A stretch of DNA of 64,000 bases, from assembly GCA_032622095.1 (NCBI GenBank), contig CP136061.1:218952373-219016372 (forward strand). The letters are read 5' to 3'. Shown piece by piece: positions 26,288-37,713 of this stretch. This stretch comes from Siphonodentalium dalli. Its lineage: Eukaryota > Mollusca > Scaphopoda > Gadilida > Siphonodentaliidae. The stretch's first letter is position 1; each line of letters starts with the position of its first letter. The notes under the pieces were generated by a model. The model did not search any database and was not told the DNA's origin. It saw only the letters and a list, made by a program, of their open reading frames with translations. The position numbers and the translations under genes are program-made.

Positions 26288-29200
26288 CTGAAAATAGAGA
26301 CGGATAAAGTTTTCAACTACATGGCCTTCATCAGCTTGCTACAAAAGTGGGTAATCTCATGTCATGGCAATGTGTATATACTACTAACCCAGCCTCCTTG
26401 TGTCATGATGTAATCTGCTGCAAGATCAGCCATGAGCTGGGCAGAGTTATCGACCAGATCACCGATGCCTTTATTTCCTCTCTCCACAAGCTTCCATGAT
26501 GAAGGCCATGTGCCCGAAAATTTCTCACAAAGAGAGCTTGTTATTTCACCATACCAAAGGTCCCTCTGGTTCACTTTAACAACATAAATAAACAAAATTC
26601 TGGCAAAACTCATTTGGCAAAACATTGACCTGTGTCTTCTCAAATGTGAACCATATACCACACATCAAGAAATTCTGTTGAATACTGCTCAAGCTATCAT
26701 CCAGACAACCCAAAAATGGTGAATTCTATGTCTAAAAGGGGAATGGTGGTATAACTGCATAAAACAATAACCAAACTGACCATTTCTGAACTTGACCTGC
26801 ATCTTCTCAAATTGAACCATATACCAAATATCTAGAAATTCTGTTGAATAATGCTCAAATTCTGTTGAATATTCCATGCTTCCATATTTTGTGCGGACAC
26901 TACTGGTAGTAAACTGACAAATTTTGGAAATATGGAAGTTCAAGTCTGATTGGGGTGTTGGTAAGAAAAACTTGTTTTGATGAGTATGTGGGAAAACTTA
27001 GTCTTGTGTCAAGTCCCGAATGTGTTTCTAACATGCATTGCAACACAGGATGGCAGCCTCATTTTGATATTTTTATAACTACTGCCTTAGCTTGCTACAA
27101 AAGTGGGTAATCTCATGTCATGGCAATGTGTATATACTACTAACCCAGCCTCCTTGTGTCATGATGTAATCTGCTGCAAGATCAGCCACGAGCTGGGCAG
27201 AGTTATCAACCAGATCACCGATGCCTTTACTTCCTCTCTCCACAAGCTTCCATGCAACCTTTTGACTGAATACTAACAATAGTGCAACCTACAACATAAT
27301 AATCAGTCTATAGATGCTGACAATGACAAATTGCTCACCCAAGTGGGCAAGCCTGCAAATAGTGTGTCTGCCATTTGCAGAATCAGGTCCCCAAAGAGTG
27401 AATTTAGTGATGATATCCCACACAGTGGGCTAGCATCACCAAATTCCCCCTCTGGGAACCTCATTCTCATAGGTGACAAACAGTGAGTCAGAGGTGAACT
27501 GAGCTATCACAAAGTTTAGGGATTTCCTGCTTGGCTAAGGCTAATTAAATACACTAAATGGTCTCCTTAGAAAAATTACATTTTTTTTATATATATTCAG
27601 GAACCCTTATTGCTGATACCAAAAATAAGATTATTTCCTATATAAGTTAATATGTCTCTACGACGGCGAGTTAACCCTTTCATGACAGGAGCTGCGCTGA
27701 TGTCCCATAGGGAGCCTCTCATATATAAGAGAATGCATTGACTTACAAGGTCAAGGTAATGTTGTTAGGCCAATGTATTCTCTTATATATGTGAGGCTCC
27801 CTATGGGAGACTCGTGTATATGAGAGAATGCATTGGCACAGCTTTTCGCAAAATTTCAGGAAGCTCCAGTCAAGGAAGGCTCAACTGCCAACTTAATATG
27901 GGCTTGTGAAATACTCTCTCAGATTTAGATACAAATGATGCTCAAGCCATTCATATTTGGACAAATTTCCTTAGCAGGACCTGTCAGTCCTGATTTAATT
28001 TTAACCACCACCCCATATGACAATTCATCAACCGGAAACCATTCAAAGGCAATTGTTAGTAGTCCAGATAATTGAAAAATAGATGTAACTCCGCTGATTA
28101 TAAAAAAAACGTACATTATTTAGAGTAATGCTCTAAATAATCGACTCCTATGGATTATGGGTAATTTTTCAGGATTTAGTCGGAAATATGTGAGAGCTTT
28201 CCGATGAATGGCAACATCCGACTAAATCCTGAAAAATTACCCATAATTCTGCTGTGGTTAAGGAGTCGATTATTTAGAGCATTACTGTATATTGATGGGA
28301 AACAATACAAAATGCATGTGCTGTATACCTGGTGCCATTCAGAGACATGTGGCCTATGGCCCTCAAATATAGTTGATACTGCATTCATGAGAGCCTTATA
28401 GGTAACTTCTGGAACACTTTCAGTGAATAGTTCAGTGATGGCTCTATCTAGTTGTGATTGATAGCGTTCTCGAACCTGGTCGCCTATGTAGGCTATCTTC
28501 CTGGCAATCTCGGATTCTGGTGTGAGGGGTGTCGTCAGAGCGATCTCATCTGGACTCAGTCTGTTGTTTTTTATTGCTGTTAACAAAAGATATGAAGAGA
28601 TACAATATTGATTTTTTCCCCTGAAATACACTGAAACTTCAGCATGCAAGTGTGATGAAGTAAACATTCAAGATAACTTGCACAACTACATATATCCTCA
28701 ATGGCATGAGTCGTTGTTGTTTGAAAAATGACATCCGAGACACAAATAATGTCACAGCCTCATATTTGCTGATATAATTTGTATTATCCAAGCATCTGGT
28801 CATGCCCATGACACATTGTTTAAGAATTGCACATATTCCATCCCAATTCTTATATACAACATACCCAAATTTTATTAATAGTCTATGTATGACAATAATA
28901 AAATATCCAAGACAATTTTGAGAAAATATTATAATAAAATGCTTATCAGTATGAAATATATGATCTAGATACTCAGGCAACTATAAATCTGTAAATTCTG
29001 TCTGCCTTTATTAACGAGAGGCCGATCACGATCGGCAGATGTTTAACCCATACCTTGGCGATAGTGATCAGCTATTTTCAGTTCTGACACGAAAATCCAT
29101 AAGCCATAACTCTGTTTAAAATATAAAAAAATGGATCAAACCCAAATTCGAAATCTATCTGTATTTTGGGCTGAGAAATTCACATACAAAATTTACATAC

Positions 29201-30248
29201 ATCTCAATAAAAGGAGATATATCAGATGAAAGGTATTTCTGCTAAGTATAAGGAATGTTGAGAATTAAGGGTTCATTTTAACCACAAAAATCCATACAAG
29301 TGAAAGGGATATAATAGGAGAATGATTACATGAAAAATATACAAATGCATAAAATTGATGACAAGGGTTAACAATTTTAACTCAATAAAATTAGGTACAG
29401 GTATGTCACTGGAACACTGCATTGATATCATAAACCAGAGAGCTGTATGGAAATACAATAAACAACAGATAGTTCTCTGTCCAATTACAGCTTCCACTGT
29501 GCCCTGACAATATGATGGCTAAAAATAACTCTAATTTCCAATAATACAAGTTAATCTATTCTCTCTCTCAGTGCTAACTGATATCACAGGGGTTAGCTGC
29601 TATGGTTCTACATGATAAGCATAAAAATATCCAATCTGTTCAATCCTTAGTTAAAAAGGGCCACAACTCTGGTATAAAAAACAGGATCTAACCCATATTC
29701 AAACTTGATCTGTATTTTGAGTTGAGAAACTCACATACCAAATTTGGTTCCTATCAGACGATAACTGGTTGAGCTATCGAAGCATGGATGAATTCTATAT
29801 CAAAGGGCCATAACTCCATTAAAAATAATCTGATCAAACCCATATTCGAACTCGAATTGTATTTTAGATAGAGAAACTCACATACCAAATTTGGTTCTCA
29901 TGAGATAATATTTTTTTTAGTTATCGTAGCATCCATGAATTCTAAGTCGAAAAAGGGCCATAACTCCGTAAAAAAAACTCGGATCAAACCCATATTTGAA
30001 CTCGATCTGTATTTTGGGCTCTGATACTCGCATACCAAATTTGGTTCCGATCAGATAAAAATTGTTTGAGTTATGACAGCATGCGTGAATTCGAAGTCGA
30101 AAAAGGGCCATAACTCCGTAAAAAAAACTCGGATCAAACCCATATTCGAACTCGATCTGTATTTCGGTCTGAGAAACTCATATACAAAATTTAGTTCCGA
30201 TCGTATAGAAAATATTTGAGTTATCGCACCATGCGTAAAGTGTCCACG

Positions 30249-30279
<31 letters not shown>

Positions 30280-31748
30280 GGACGGACGCACGGACGCACG
30301 ACGAGTGGTCAATCCGGACGTCGACATTATGTTTACCATACTATGGTATGGGTAAACATAAAAAACTAAACTGGTACGATTCACAAATGCAAGAGTATTA
30401 AATCTGCCCTATTTATAGCGTAAGTGATTTTCTTCTAAACTGTTTTAAGCTTTAGGATATTAAAATATCTAAGATATTGGTCCAAGATGCCATTACAGAG
30501 ATTCAATAAACGCCATTTTCACAAAATGAATACCAGTGCAGTTTAGTCAAATTGAAAAGAAATTAATTGGTTCCACATACCATCTTCTACTTCTGATTCG
30601 AATGAGGAAAACTCATCCTGAACTCTTTGCTGCATCATTTCCCATGTATGGTGCTCGGGTAATTCCAAACATAAATTAGCTCTATCGGCAATGCGATGTC
30701 CCAGACTCATGTCACTACTCTGAGCTTGAATACCCATCAGCTCGCTGCACGTCCCACTGACATCAGATGCACCGTGCGTGTTATCTGACAACATAGTGTC
30801 ATTATCTTCAGCTTGAGATCTTATTTGAACGTCTGCAACAGTTTCTGATAATGTAGAATTGTCATGTGCCTCAGACAATGTACTAGTATTGGTGTCTTGA
30901 GCATCAGTTTTTGCAGCAGCAAAATCAACATCCATAAATGAAGTTCTTAGTTGATTGCCATCATATTGGAACGTGGAAGACGTTTTAGAATCATAGTCTC
31001 GCATGACATTAAACAAGTCATTTGGACTTGCACCTCCACTGTTGGATTTGCTGTTTTCTTCACGTTCCATTTCCGACTCGCTGAGCACTGTAGGTAGATG
31101 TGACACAGCAGACAGCATATCAGCACTATATCTCAAGTTCCAAAGCTCACCGCTGCCACATCTACTAGAAGAATTTGACGACATGCTAGCTTCATCATCA
31201 GCATCACTGATGTAACTGCGTTCATCATCACTAACTTCAATGCTGGTTGTCTGGCTCACAGAAGAACAAAGGAATGGACTAGTGCTGGAATTCGGAGAGT
31301 CTGATTGGCCAAATTTTGATGACTCTGATGATGAGTCTTTCTCACCATCTTCTTCAATGTCACAGCGTTTCTTTTGGGAAGCTTTCTTTGAATTCCTTGG
31401 AATCTCCACAACACCAGGTGATCCTTGAGAATAAGGACTTGAACTGACAAACTCATTTCTGATTTTTTTTATTCTTGAATAGTGAGAACTTACGTCAGAT
31501 CGAGATTTTTCCCTTGATTTTTTATAGTGCTTGAATGGCAGTTTTATGTTCTTCTTGTTTTCAAAGACAGAAGATCCCTGAGATGATGTTAAGCTCTGAC
31601 TAATATTAGACGGCGGAAGTCCCATGAAATTAAGAATGACATATTTTGTTTCAAACAGGAATGTTTCTGATGCGGAATGCTTTGTTGAGATTTGAGAATC
31701 TGACAATGATAGAGAGAGTGGTTTCTTTTGTGTTTCATGCTTTTCCAT
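25919..31748 (-). CDS. BCL2L13: BCL2L13 (Bcl-rambo) homologue, 4 coding exons, 642 aa
   Basis: Spliced gene, join of 31748-30581, 28576-28329, 27288-27145 and 26287-25919 on the minus strand. All junctions are GT-AG and in frame. Residues 32-44 read FETKYVILNFMGL, very close to the start of vertebrate BCL2L13 (ETKYVVLSYLGL in human, from memory). A BH3-like helix ARKIAYIGDQVRERY lies at 414-428, a BH1-like segment starts at W470, and the BH2 core IMTQGGW ends at 520. A hydrophobic tail anchor (about 619-637) is followed by TRKKG at the C-terminus. The family sits in the outer mitochondrial membrane and acts in apoptosis and mitophagy. Human BCL2L13 is about 485 aa with its long disordered stretch after BH2; here about 300 Ser/Asp/Glu-rich residues lie between helix 1 and the BH3-like helix instead. 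A BAK-like protein is the main alternative; the N-terminal motif and the region before BH3 favour BCL2L13. Confidence 0.85.
26320..26510. repeat. Inverted 14-mers bounding the duplicated exon segment
   Basis: CATGGCCTTCATCA at 26320-26333 and its exact complement TGATGAAGGCCATG at 26497-26510 meet the ends of the 166-bp duplicated segment (26333-26498) with 1-2 bp overlap. The other copy (27089-27254) has neither 14-mer. Confidence 0.7.
26389..26565 (-). pseudogene. Partial duplicate of BCL2L13-like exon 3 (possible alternative exon)
   Basis: The last 36 codons of exon 3, its donor and 56 bp of downstream intron are repeated here: 166 bp, 26333-26498 against 27089-27254, with only 3 mismatches by eye. 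Two mismatches change residues (S to N, V to M). The native acceptor and the BH1 half (VALLLVFSQKV) are missing. Unrelated sequence precedes the copy and happens to stay open in frame back to a possible acceptor aaccag| at 26566. Spliced from exon 2 it would give EWHQ then RDLWYGE, destroying BH1 but keeping BH2. It is either a dead partial copy or a new mutually exclusive exon. The weak pyrimidine tract favours dead. Confidence 0.6.
27145..27288 (-). CDS. BCL2L13: BCL2L13-like exon 3: BH1-BH2 core
   Basis: 144 nt, 48 codons, phase 0 at both ends. The acceptor is tatgttgtag (27299-27289 side) and the donor is TGG|gttagt. It reads VALLLVFSQKVAWKL directly after the exon-2 Trp, giving a BH1-like alpha5, and ends ADYIMTQGGW, the BH2 core. 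Trp-to-GGW spacing is 51 residues, against about 53 in BAK as I recall it. This copy, rather than the shorter relative at 26389-26565, supplies a complete BH1. Confidence 0.82.
27345..27480. mobile_element. Palindromic MITE, copy 3 (truncated)
   Basis: Shares aagcctg..atagtgtgtctg, catttgcagaat, gctagcatcaccaa and acctcattct with 21291-21677. The right half is missing. It lies in intron 2 of the BCL2L13-like gene. Confidence 0.5.
27671..27840. mobile_element. piggyBac-type MITE remnant
   Basis: Begins TTAACCCTTTCATGACAGG and contains a hairpin with arms like catatataagagaatgcatt, the same hairpin as in 52651-53116. No right TTAA end was found, so it is a fragment in BCL2L13-like intron 2. 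Confidence 0.5.
28121..28289. mobile_element. Mariner/pogo-type MITE, 169 bp
   Basis: Ends tagagtaatgctctaaataa and complement ...gagcattactgta. The arms contain ggatttagtcggaaatat. It lies only 40 bp inside intron 2 from the exon-2 donor of the BCL2L13-like gene. Confidence 0.7.
28329..28576 (-). CDS. BCL2L13: BCL2L13-like exon 2: BH3-like helix to BH1 tryptophan
   Basis: 248 nt. The acceptor is ttaacag at 28577 and the donor is CAG|GTATAC. Two bases complete the split Ala390 codon, then 82 codons follow, ending EWHQ. It carries ARKIAYIGDQVRERY, with the Ile-Gly-Asp core typical of BH3 helices of BAK/BOK/BCL2L13, then helices corresponding to alpha3-alpha4, then a Trp where BH1 begins. Phase 1 in and phase 0 out fit the neighbouring exons exactly. 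This is the strongest single piece of Bcl-2-fold evidence in the window. Confidence 0.85.
29010..30366 (-). mobile_element. HINE/Helentron-like element, 1.36 kb
   Basis: Starts aacgagaggccgatcacgat with a GCCGATC-GATCGGC hairpin, then five diverged internal units (ctccgtaaaaaaaactcg, aaacccatattcgaactcg, accaaatttggttccgatc). These are followed by a (GACA)n/(GGAC)n microsatellite at 30246-30300 and the terminal palindrome taccatactatggtatggta-like hairpin. The tandem core, microsatellite and hairpin at each end, without long TIRs, are features of Helentron-associated elements. It lies in intron 1 of the BCL2L13-like gene. Confidence 0.6.
30581..31748 (-). CDS. BCL2L13: BCL2L13-like exon 1: N-terminal helix and long Ser/acidic linker
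   Basis: 389 codons plus one base, ending GATG|GTATGT, so the reading frame past 30581 is intronic. The start ATG at 31748 is the first in frame. An acceptor-like acag lies just before 31786 and the frame stays open between it and the ATG, so an upstream exon, probably 5' UTR, is likely. After the conserved helix (32-44) come a basic patch (about 64-97) and low-complexity Ser/Asp/Glu sequence with casein-kinase-2-like sites (SDDE at 173, SDADDE at 181). An FMDV tetrapeptide at 271-274 followed by acidic DF has the form of an LC3-interacting motif, but that is only a pattern match. Residues 370-389 resemble the helical stretch that precedes BH3 in vertebrate BCL2L13. Confidence 0.8.
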
Positions 31749-31786
31749 TCTTTCAACTTCTCTGCTGCCAGGTGAGGTGCCATCAG

Positions 31787-32330
31787 CTGTAATTCAGTGA
31801 ATTAGTGAAATATAAAATATAGAAATAACTATATTATGGCATCAACTAAAAATTTAAATATGACAAGGTATGACAGATAAGGTAACCTTCAGTGCCTAGA
31901 AAAAGAATGTTCAGTCCTCAGAAGGATACAGGAGTAATAGCACTCAGACCTGTCTGCAATTGCGATGTTCAATTTACAAGTTCCAAAAATATTTTCTGTC
32001 ATCTCTGTCAAAATTTACCATGTGGAGTGTAATCATTGCAATAACATTATCTGGCAATCAGAAATATATATACTTTTAATCAATCTAGTTTCATGTGTAA
32101 GACACTGAAAGTTGGGAATTTGAATGATGCATATAAATTTATACACCAAGCCTGACAAAGATAGCGGCATGGAACTAAGTTTGCATGGGTCCAAGTTGGT
32201 TTTGGGGGGCATTCTAGTGGAACTGACTTGCTTTGTGCCTACTTCTCCTGTACTGTAGTTCAGGACATTCAGTCATATAGTAAAATGAGAAAATAATTAA
32301 TTATATGCATTTAAATATGTTGGTACCAGT
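31787..32330. other. Upstream of BCL2L13-like exon 1; probable 5' intron
   Basis: If the acag at 31787-31790 is used as an acceptor on the minus strand, this is intron. No upstream exon could be identified. Confidence 0.35.
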
Positions 32331-32331
32331 A

Positions 32332-32428
32332 GTCTCCACCTCACAGGGGCTGGGAAATTTTATTTTTTATTTTATTATATTATCAAAATAATATAATAAA
32401 ATAAAAAAATCCCGGACCCCTGTGCTCC
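32332..32428. mobile_element. Short AT-rich hairpin element
   Basis: cacaggggctggga on the left faces tcccggacccctgtg on the right. Between them A/T-only arms of about 28 bp fold on each other. Confidence 0.5.
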
Positions 32429-32755
32429 ACCTTAATTATTTAATCTTTTAAATATACATGTATATGGATTGTTTCAGTTAATTATGTGTAATAAAACTCC
32501 ACACAGTAATTTCTGCAGAATAAAACTTAAGCACTACCATATCCATAATCCACCTCAGAATTATTGTTAAGCATAGGAAATTAAAATCTGAAATATGCAT
32601 TTTTTATGAACACACTTATGGGTTCTCCAATTTGACTAGACTATAAATAAAAGATTGCTGACCGAAATGGCCCCCGATGAAGGTGGCAGGTTTGAATGAT
32701 CCTGTACTACAAACTATAGGAGGAACTGATTTAACCAATATGATACAAAGTGCAC

Positions 32756-33336
32756 ACCTTACTCGTATTTATATTCGCGCAGTACTATTTTTCGATCACC
32801 CATCGGTGCGCGAATTTAAAACTGAGCGAAAAATAATACGACTCCCAAGTTTAATCTAAACCACAGTCCATAGGAAATACAAGAGTGCTATGTTGCTGAG
32901 TTTACATGTAATATGAACGGTTGAATAGACAATTACGCCTATACATGTGTGCATATATTTATTTACATTCGGCTAACCGCTATATATCAGGACCATTTTT
33001 GCTCACAATTCAAGCGACAACTCATGGTAACATAGACATTGTTGAAATGCTTGTACAAGAAATACTGATAGTCGAGGTCGCCACAAAATTACGATGTATG
33101 TAATTACTAGTTTATTGTCTACACGATGTAAATCTGCCGCGATGGTGTTTTATATACACATATACTATCTCCAGCAATGACCAAGAACCGGAACTGCGAT
33201 ACGAACATATCACAGAAATATTACGAGAATATATTTGTCAGTTTTGAATTCGCGCAGCTAAGTGCGCGAATTTAAAGTGCGCGAATTCAAAATTGAGCGA
33301 AAAATAGTACGGCGCGAATTTAAATACGAGTAAGGT
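32756..33336. mobile_element. Non-autonomous DNA element with 25-bp TIRs
   Basis: Left accttactcgtatttatatt then cgcgc; right end is the complement, gcgcgaatttaaatacgagt then aaggt. gcgcgaatttaaa also recurs inside (32808, 33262). No clear target duplication. Confidence 0.6.
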
Positions 33337-33535
33337 ATTTATTTTCAATGTGTCAAGAAACGGTCAATAACTCTAAAATAAACACAAAACATTTCTATAT
33401 GACGAAAATGGCAATAACTCTGCCAAAATGACTCCAACTGAACTCAAAATCACAGGTTCCCATGCTGGTTGACATCTGTGCCAAGTTGGGAAGGAGTTAA
33501 TTTTTGGCTGAGGCCAAAAAAAAATAATCTGTGTT

Positions 33536-33662
33536 TCCAGTTACCGACCTGCCGAAATTGGACCGACCTGAACTTTTGTTTTCAAATTTCAACCCAAAAA
33601 TATCCAGTTACCGACCTGCTGAAATTGGGCCGACCTGAACTTTTTTTTTCAAATTTCAACCA
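33536..33662. repeat. Tandem duplication, 67-bp unit x2
   Basis: tccagttaccgacctgc at 33536 and again at 33603, each followed by gaaattgg, ccgacctgaac and tttcaaatttcaacc. Confidence 0.75.
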
Positions 33663-34189
33663 AAAAAAAAAAAATTTGTTTTAATGCATGTAATTGGCAT
33701 GTAAACACATCTATATAGTTAAATATATACTATGTTTACATTAAGCAGCAATAATTTTAGATGGAATTTTCAAAAACAATTTACTTCTATTAAAATACAT
33801 GTCCATTTGTGGTTGCAGATGAATCCCAATCTCACCAATAAATCTGCAGTCTTTAAAACCTGCCTGTGGTAATCTTGTTTGTTCAACTCCCATGTCTTGT
33901 GGGAAGAAGTCTTATCTGTTAGAGAGCAATATACATATAGAAGACACTCTATATCAGAATTTAAAGTTCCTCTCCCCAGTCAATCAAGGATTCATAGTGT
34001 TCATGCATAGTTACTAGTATGTATACAGACAGTATAAAGATGACTGCATGTCTACCATATCAAACACCCTTCTGTGATGGGCACTAAAAAAGCACATGAA
34101 ATTATCTACTGGTTTGTTTGGGTGTATCAAATTTACAAGCATGCATATGCCAGTGTGTATAAGGAACTTCAAAGTTGGGGCCAATTTGA

Positions 34190-34670
34190 ATGCTGAGGTG
34201 TGGTATCTCAGTCAAGGTGTGGGAAGGATTTAGTCATGCAAAGAGTAAAATCCAAGATGGCTGATGGCGGCCATGTTTCTCATCGAAATTCAGAATAATT
34301 TGATAATTTGTAGGGCATCCCGAAGGAAATTGTTGATGTACAGATGGATGGAAGACGGATGCCAACCCATGGCAATAGCTCAAACTTTACGTTGTAAAGT
34401 TGAGCTAAAAATGATCCAGCCATAAATACGGGCCAATGGATTCAAATTTGAAATCCAAGATGGCTGCTGGCAGCCATATTTTTCATCGAAATTCAGAATT
34501 TTTTTATAGCACCCATCTACAGGTCACCCTGAAGCTACATATGAAGTTTGGTGAAGATCGGATTAGGGGTGCGGCCTGTAGGGCATGCCGAAGGAAATTG
34601 TTGATGCACGTATGCACAGATGGATGGACGCCAACCCATGGCAATAGCTCAAACTTTCAGAATACAGGAT
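34190..34670 (-). repeat. Dispersed repeat family A, two units
   Basis: aatccaagatggctgatggc and aatccaagatggctgctggc, both followed by catcgaaattcagaat, attgttgatg and caacccatggcaatagctc. Confidence 0.55.
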
Positions 34671-35329
34671 CGGACAAAAGATGCATCCCAGTATATACGA
34701 TTCTATGTCGAAAAAGGGCAATAACTCTGCCAAATTATATCTGACTGAACTCAAAATCGCAGGTACGTAGGTTCCCATGCTCGTTGATATATGTGCCAAG
34801 TTTAAAAAAAAATTACCAGAAAATGACAGAATACAGGTTCAGACAAAATTCCCAGACGGACGCACGGATGGACGCACGGGTCATTACTATAGTCCTCCAA
34901 CGGAATGTCGGGGGATAATAATAGGAAATATTGTGTCAAAAAGGGGGGTGTATTGAAGAATTTATTTTTGACTAAAAGAGTGAATATGTCACAAAAGAAT
35001 TTTAAATTGGTTGACATTTGTTCAAGTTATCATTCTAATGATCTTACAAATAAAACAATCAAATTGCATTTGATTGATCGATCATGCTAATAGCCTTAAA
35101 TTGCCAAAACAAAAGGTTGCACCTTGGGTGCTGGTGTACCCACATGGCACCAAATTGAAACATACACAGGAAGGAACCCTAATTGAAAAATAAACAATGG
35201 ATAAATAACTGTAAAAGGTAAAATCACTTCATTGAAAGGTTTGTGATGGAAAATATACACAATTTTTTTTCACTGAGATCCTGTACCAGTAACCTATGGC
35301 TGTGATACTTTTTAGGAAAACAAAGAAGG

Positions 35330-36050
35330 TAACGCTGGAACGGAAAACGCAAACAGTGTCATTGGGCATTCTTTTGAAAGCACTCCATATGGCGAACCTC
35401 CAATAATCCATGGCTGAGATATATGGCCGGATAGACAGAAAACCACATTTTCCAAATGAACATGAAGGATACTCTAAGCTGCCTAATAATACTAAATAGT
35501 GATTGCCTTATAATAGTGATGGGTGGTATTTTTGGCTAAAATTAATCATAGTGATGGCAATTTCACTCTATGTCTCTTTCCCAAATAATAGTGATTGTGG
35601 GAAATTTTCTACAAAAATAACAAGAGCTGGGCTGTTGTCCGTTGCACACTCCTATGTGGGATACTGTCTAGTGTGGACATGGCTGGGACACTCAGGCAGA
35701 TGTACCCAAAAATCATCATTTCCAGATAAACAAAGATGAATCACTTTGAGTAACAGAAAACCCGAATAAAACTTTTGAACACTTCTCTCATTGTCCTCAT
35801 AGTGGTGAACATCTATACCAAATTTCATTTAGAACCAACAACCTGTGGCTGAGATATCTGCTCGGATGAACAAAAAAGCAACATTTCCAGTAAAACAAAG
35901 ATGAATAACTCTCGAATGGAAACCCTGAACAAAACGATTGAACACTCCACTGAATGTCCTCATAGTGGTGAACATCCATACTAAATTTCATTGAGATCTG
36001 ATAACCGGTGGTTGAGATAACTGCCCGGATGGATGACAGGATGGATAAGC
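35330..36050. repeat. Dispersed repeat family D, three units
   Basis: Units near 35330, 35720 and 35885 share acaaagatgaat, tcctcatagtggtgaacat, aaatttcatt and gctgagatatctgc. The last two form a clean tandem pair of about 165 bp. Confidence 0.55.
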
Positions 36051-36773
36051 CCCATGAATCATTTTTTATTTCAGAGAGCAGTGATTAGCATAAACAAATG
36101 TCTTTAATTTGACTTGTTCATAAATTTAATCATTGAGTATATTGCACCTTGATTTGCACACACAAAACATCCGATAAGCTTCTTCTACCTTCTATTATGC
36201 GTTGTGATGTAGACAGTAAAGTTATGCTTCCAGCATTATTTATATAGCTAATCAAAGACTTTGAGGTGTAGATAGTGTAGTTATTCTTCTTGCATCATTT
36301 ATATAGCTAAGTTTTGGAGGGATGTAGCATCCTGCATTTTGTTTCATTCTTATATTCTGTTTAACATTTCATGCTTTATATATAATCGGCATGCTATTTT
36401 TATTCATAAATAAACTAGGTTGTTTAAAAAAAAAAATTCACTCAAATTAAACATCCCTGAAGGGTCCAGATCATTTAATACATACACACGAATGAGGGTT
36501 CGAATCCGACATAGCATCGGTCGCTCTTCTCGTAATGCCATGACCAGGGATGACATTAGGCTGGCCATACTGTTGACCTACAATGTAATGGCTGCCCAGT
36601 GTGCAACAATGTGTGCACGTTAAAGATCCCTACCGTGGCGAAGAAGCCACAGATTAGGCAAGAACAATCCTGGACAAATTGGGTGGTGGATCTACTCGAT
36701 CCCAGTGTGCCTATGGCCAGCATTGGCCCCCGCACTGAAAACTCTACAGATACAGAGTCGCCCCAAAAGTTGG

Positions 36774-36920
36774 CACCACCTGGAATTCCAAGCCGGTCAC
36801 CCATCCAAGGACTAACCCCAACTTGACGTTGCTTAACTTCATCTTTATTCCCCCGTTCTTTTTGAGATCCACCCATCCAATAACTAACCCGAGCTCGATG
36901 TTGCTTAACTTTGGTGATCA
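36774..36920 (-). repeat. 5S rRNA-derived retroposon sequence, copy 1 (two 5S-like pieces)
   Basis: On the minus strand the sequence follows the middle to 3' part of eukaryotic 5S rRNA. Recognisable pieces are gaagttaagcaacgtc, ggatgggtgacc and a diverged ggaattccaggtgg. A second 5S-like piece (36867-36920, gatcaccaaagttaagcaac) stands next to it. It lacks the 5S 5' end, so it is a derived repeat, not a 5S gene. A B-box-like ggttcgaatcc is at 36496. Confidence 0.6.
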
Positions 36921-37713
36921 CACAAAGCGTCTTTAGAACGACTGTGACCAATCGATCTAGACCTCTTCAAACTAGTACAGAGATGTCATCGCCATCGGCC
37001 TTCTACCTGTAGTTCTAGATTTACACCGTGACCGCTACACTTCTACCCCCCTTTCTTTTTAAGATTCAACAAATTTCATCCGAGTCCTCTCCCAGAGCAG
37101 TCGCATCATGACACAGGCCCCGAGAAGCAGACAAGCCCTCAGTTTAGAAGAATGAGAGAGAGAGAGAGAAGTGCGGGAGTCTCAACAAAAGGTGGCAGGG
37201 CAATCTCACAGGACTTCGCCATCCAGAAAATTTTGGGCTGAAGCTTGTTAGAATGTACCGCCAACCTCCCTCGGCCCAAGCCCACCCAGTTTTATTTCCT
37301 ATAGTATTCTTGAAATGTGTCTCTCTGTGGTGTGATTCTTTTTGGTGTGATATTTCTTTGAAAAACTCAAAACATTGGGCGACGACGGGGAAGTCATATG
37401 AATAAGGGAAGTCGCGGTAGCATACTGGTCTCTCATGCTAGCGGACCGGGCATCGCAACCAGGTCAGGGTATTCTGACAAAAATCAGAACGCGGTCAGCA
37501 CCAAGTTTGTCAGGCTGAAAAGTCTCATTCGAGATCACTGAATAAAGATCTGAATGCAAAATGTCGACTCCCCCCCCCTTACAACACGTCACTTGTCCAG
37601 GTATGTTGTCGTGGGTGCAGTACGCTGTCCGACCAGGCGTGTTAAAGAACGCTACTGCCGTACTGGAGTCACCACAGGGTTATAAAGTTACTCGGCCGTG
37701 GTAGCACCTGGAC

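Noticed and set aside
30216-30401. Open frame through [14 protein letters not shown]
   Set aside because: Translation of the GACA/GGAC microsatellite of the HINE-like element.
30543-30580. Last 12 codons of the long minus-strand open frame (GMWNQLISFQFD)
   Set aside because: They lie past a good donor (GATG|GTATGT). Splicing to 28576 gives a continuation matching the BCL2L13 family, so this tail is intron read-through.
31003-31428. Plus-strand open frames opposite BCL2L13-like exon 1
   Set aside because: Shadows of the Ser/Asp-rich coding strand; no splice context or homology.
36496-36506. B-box-like ggttcgaatcc as a tRNA gene
   Set aside because: No A box at tRNA spacing and no cloverleaf arms could be drawn; treated as a retroposon remnant.
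36556-36951. 131-codon minus-strand open frame
   Set aside because: It covers 5S rRNA-derived repeat sequence; the peptide is a by-product.
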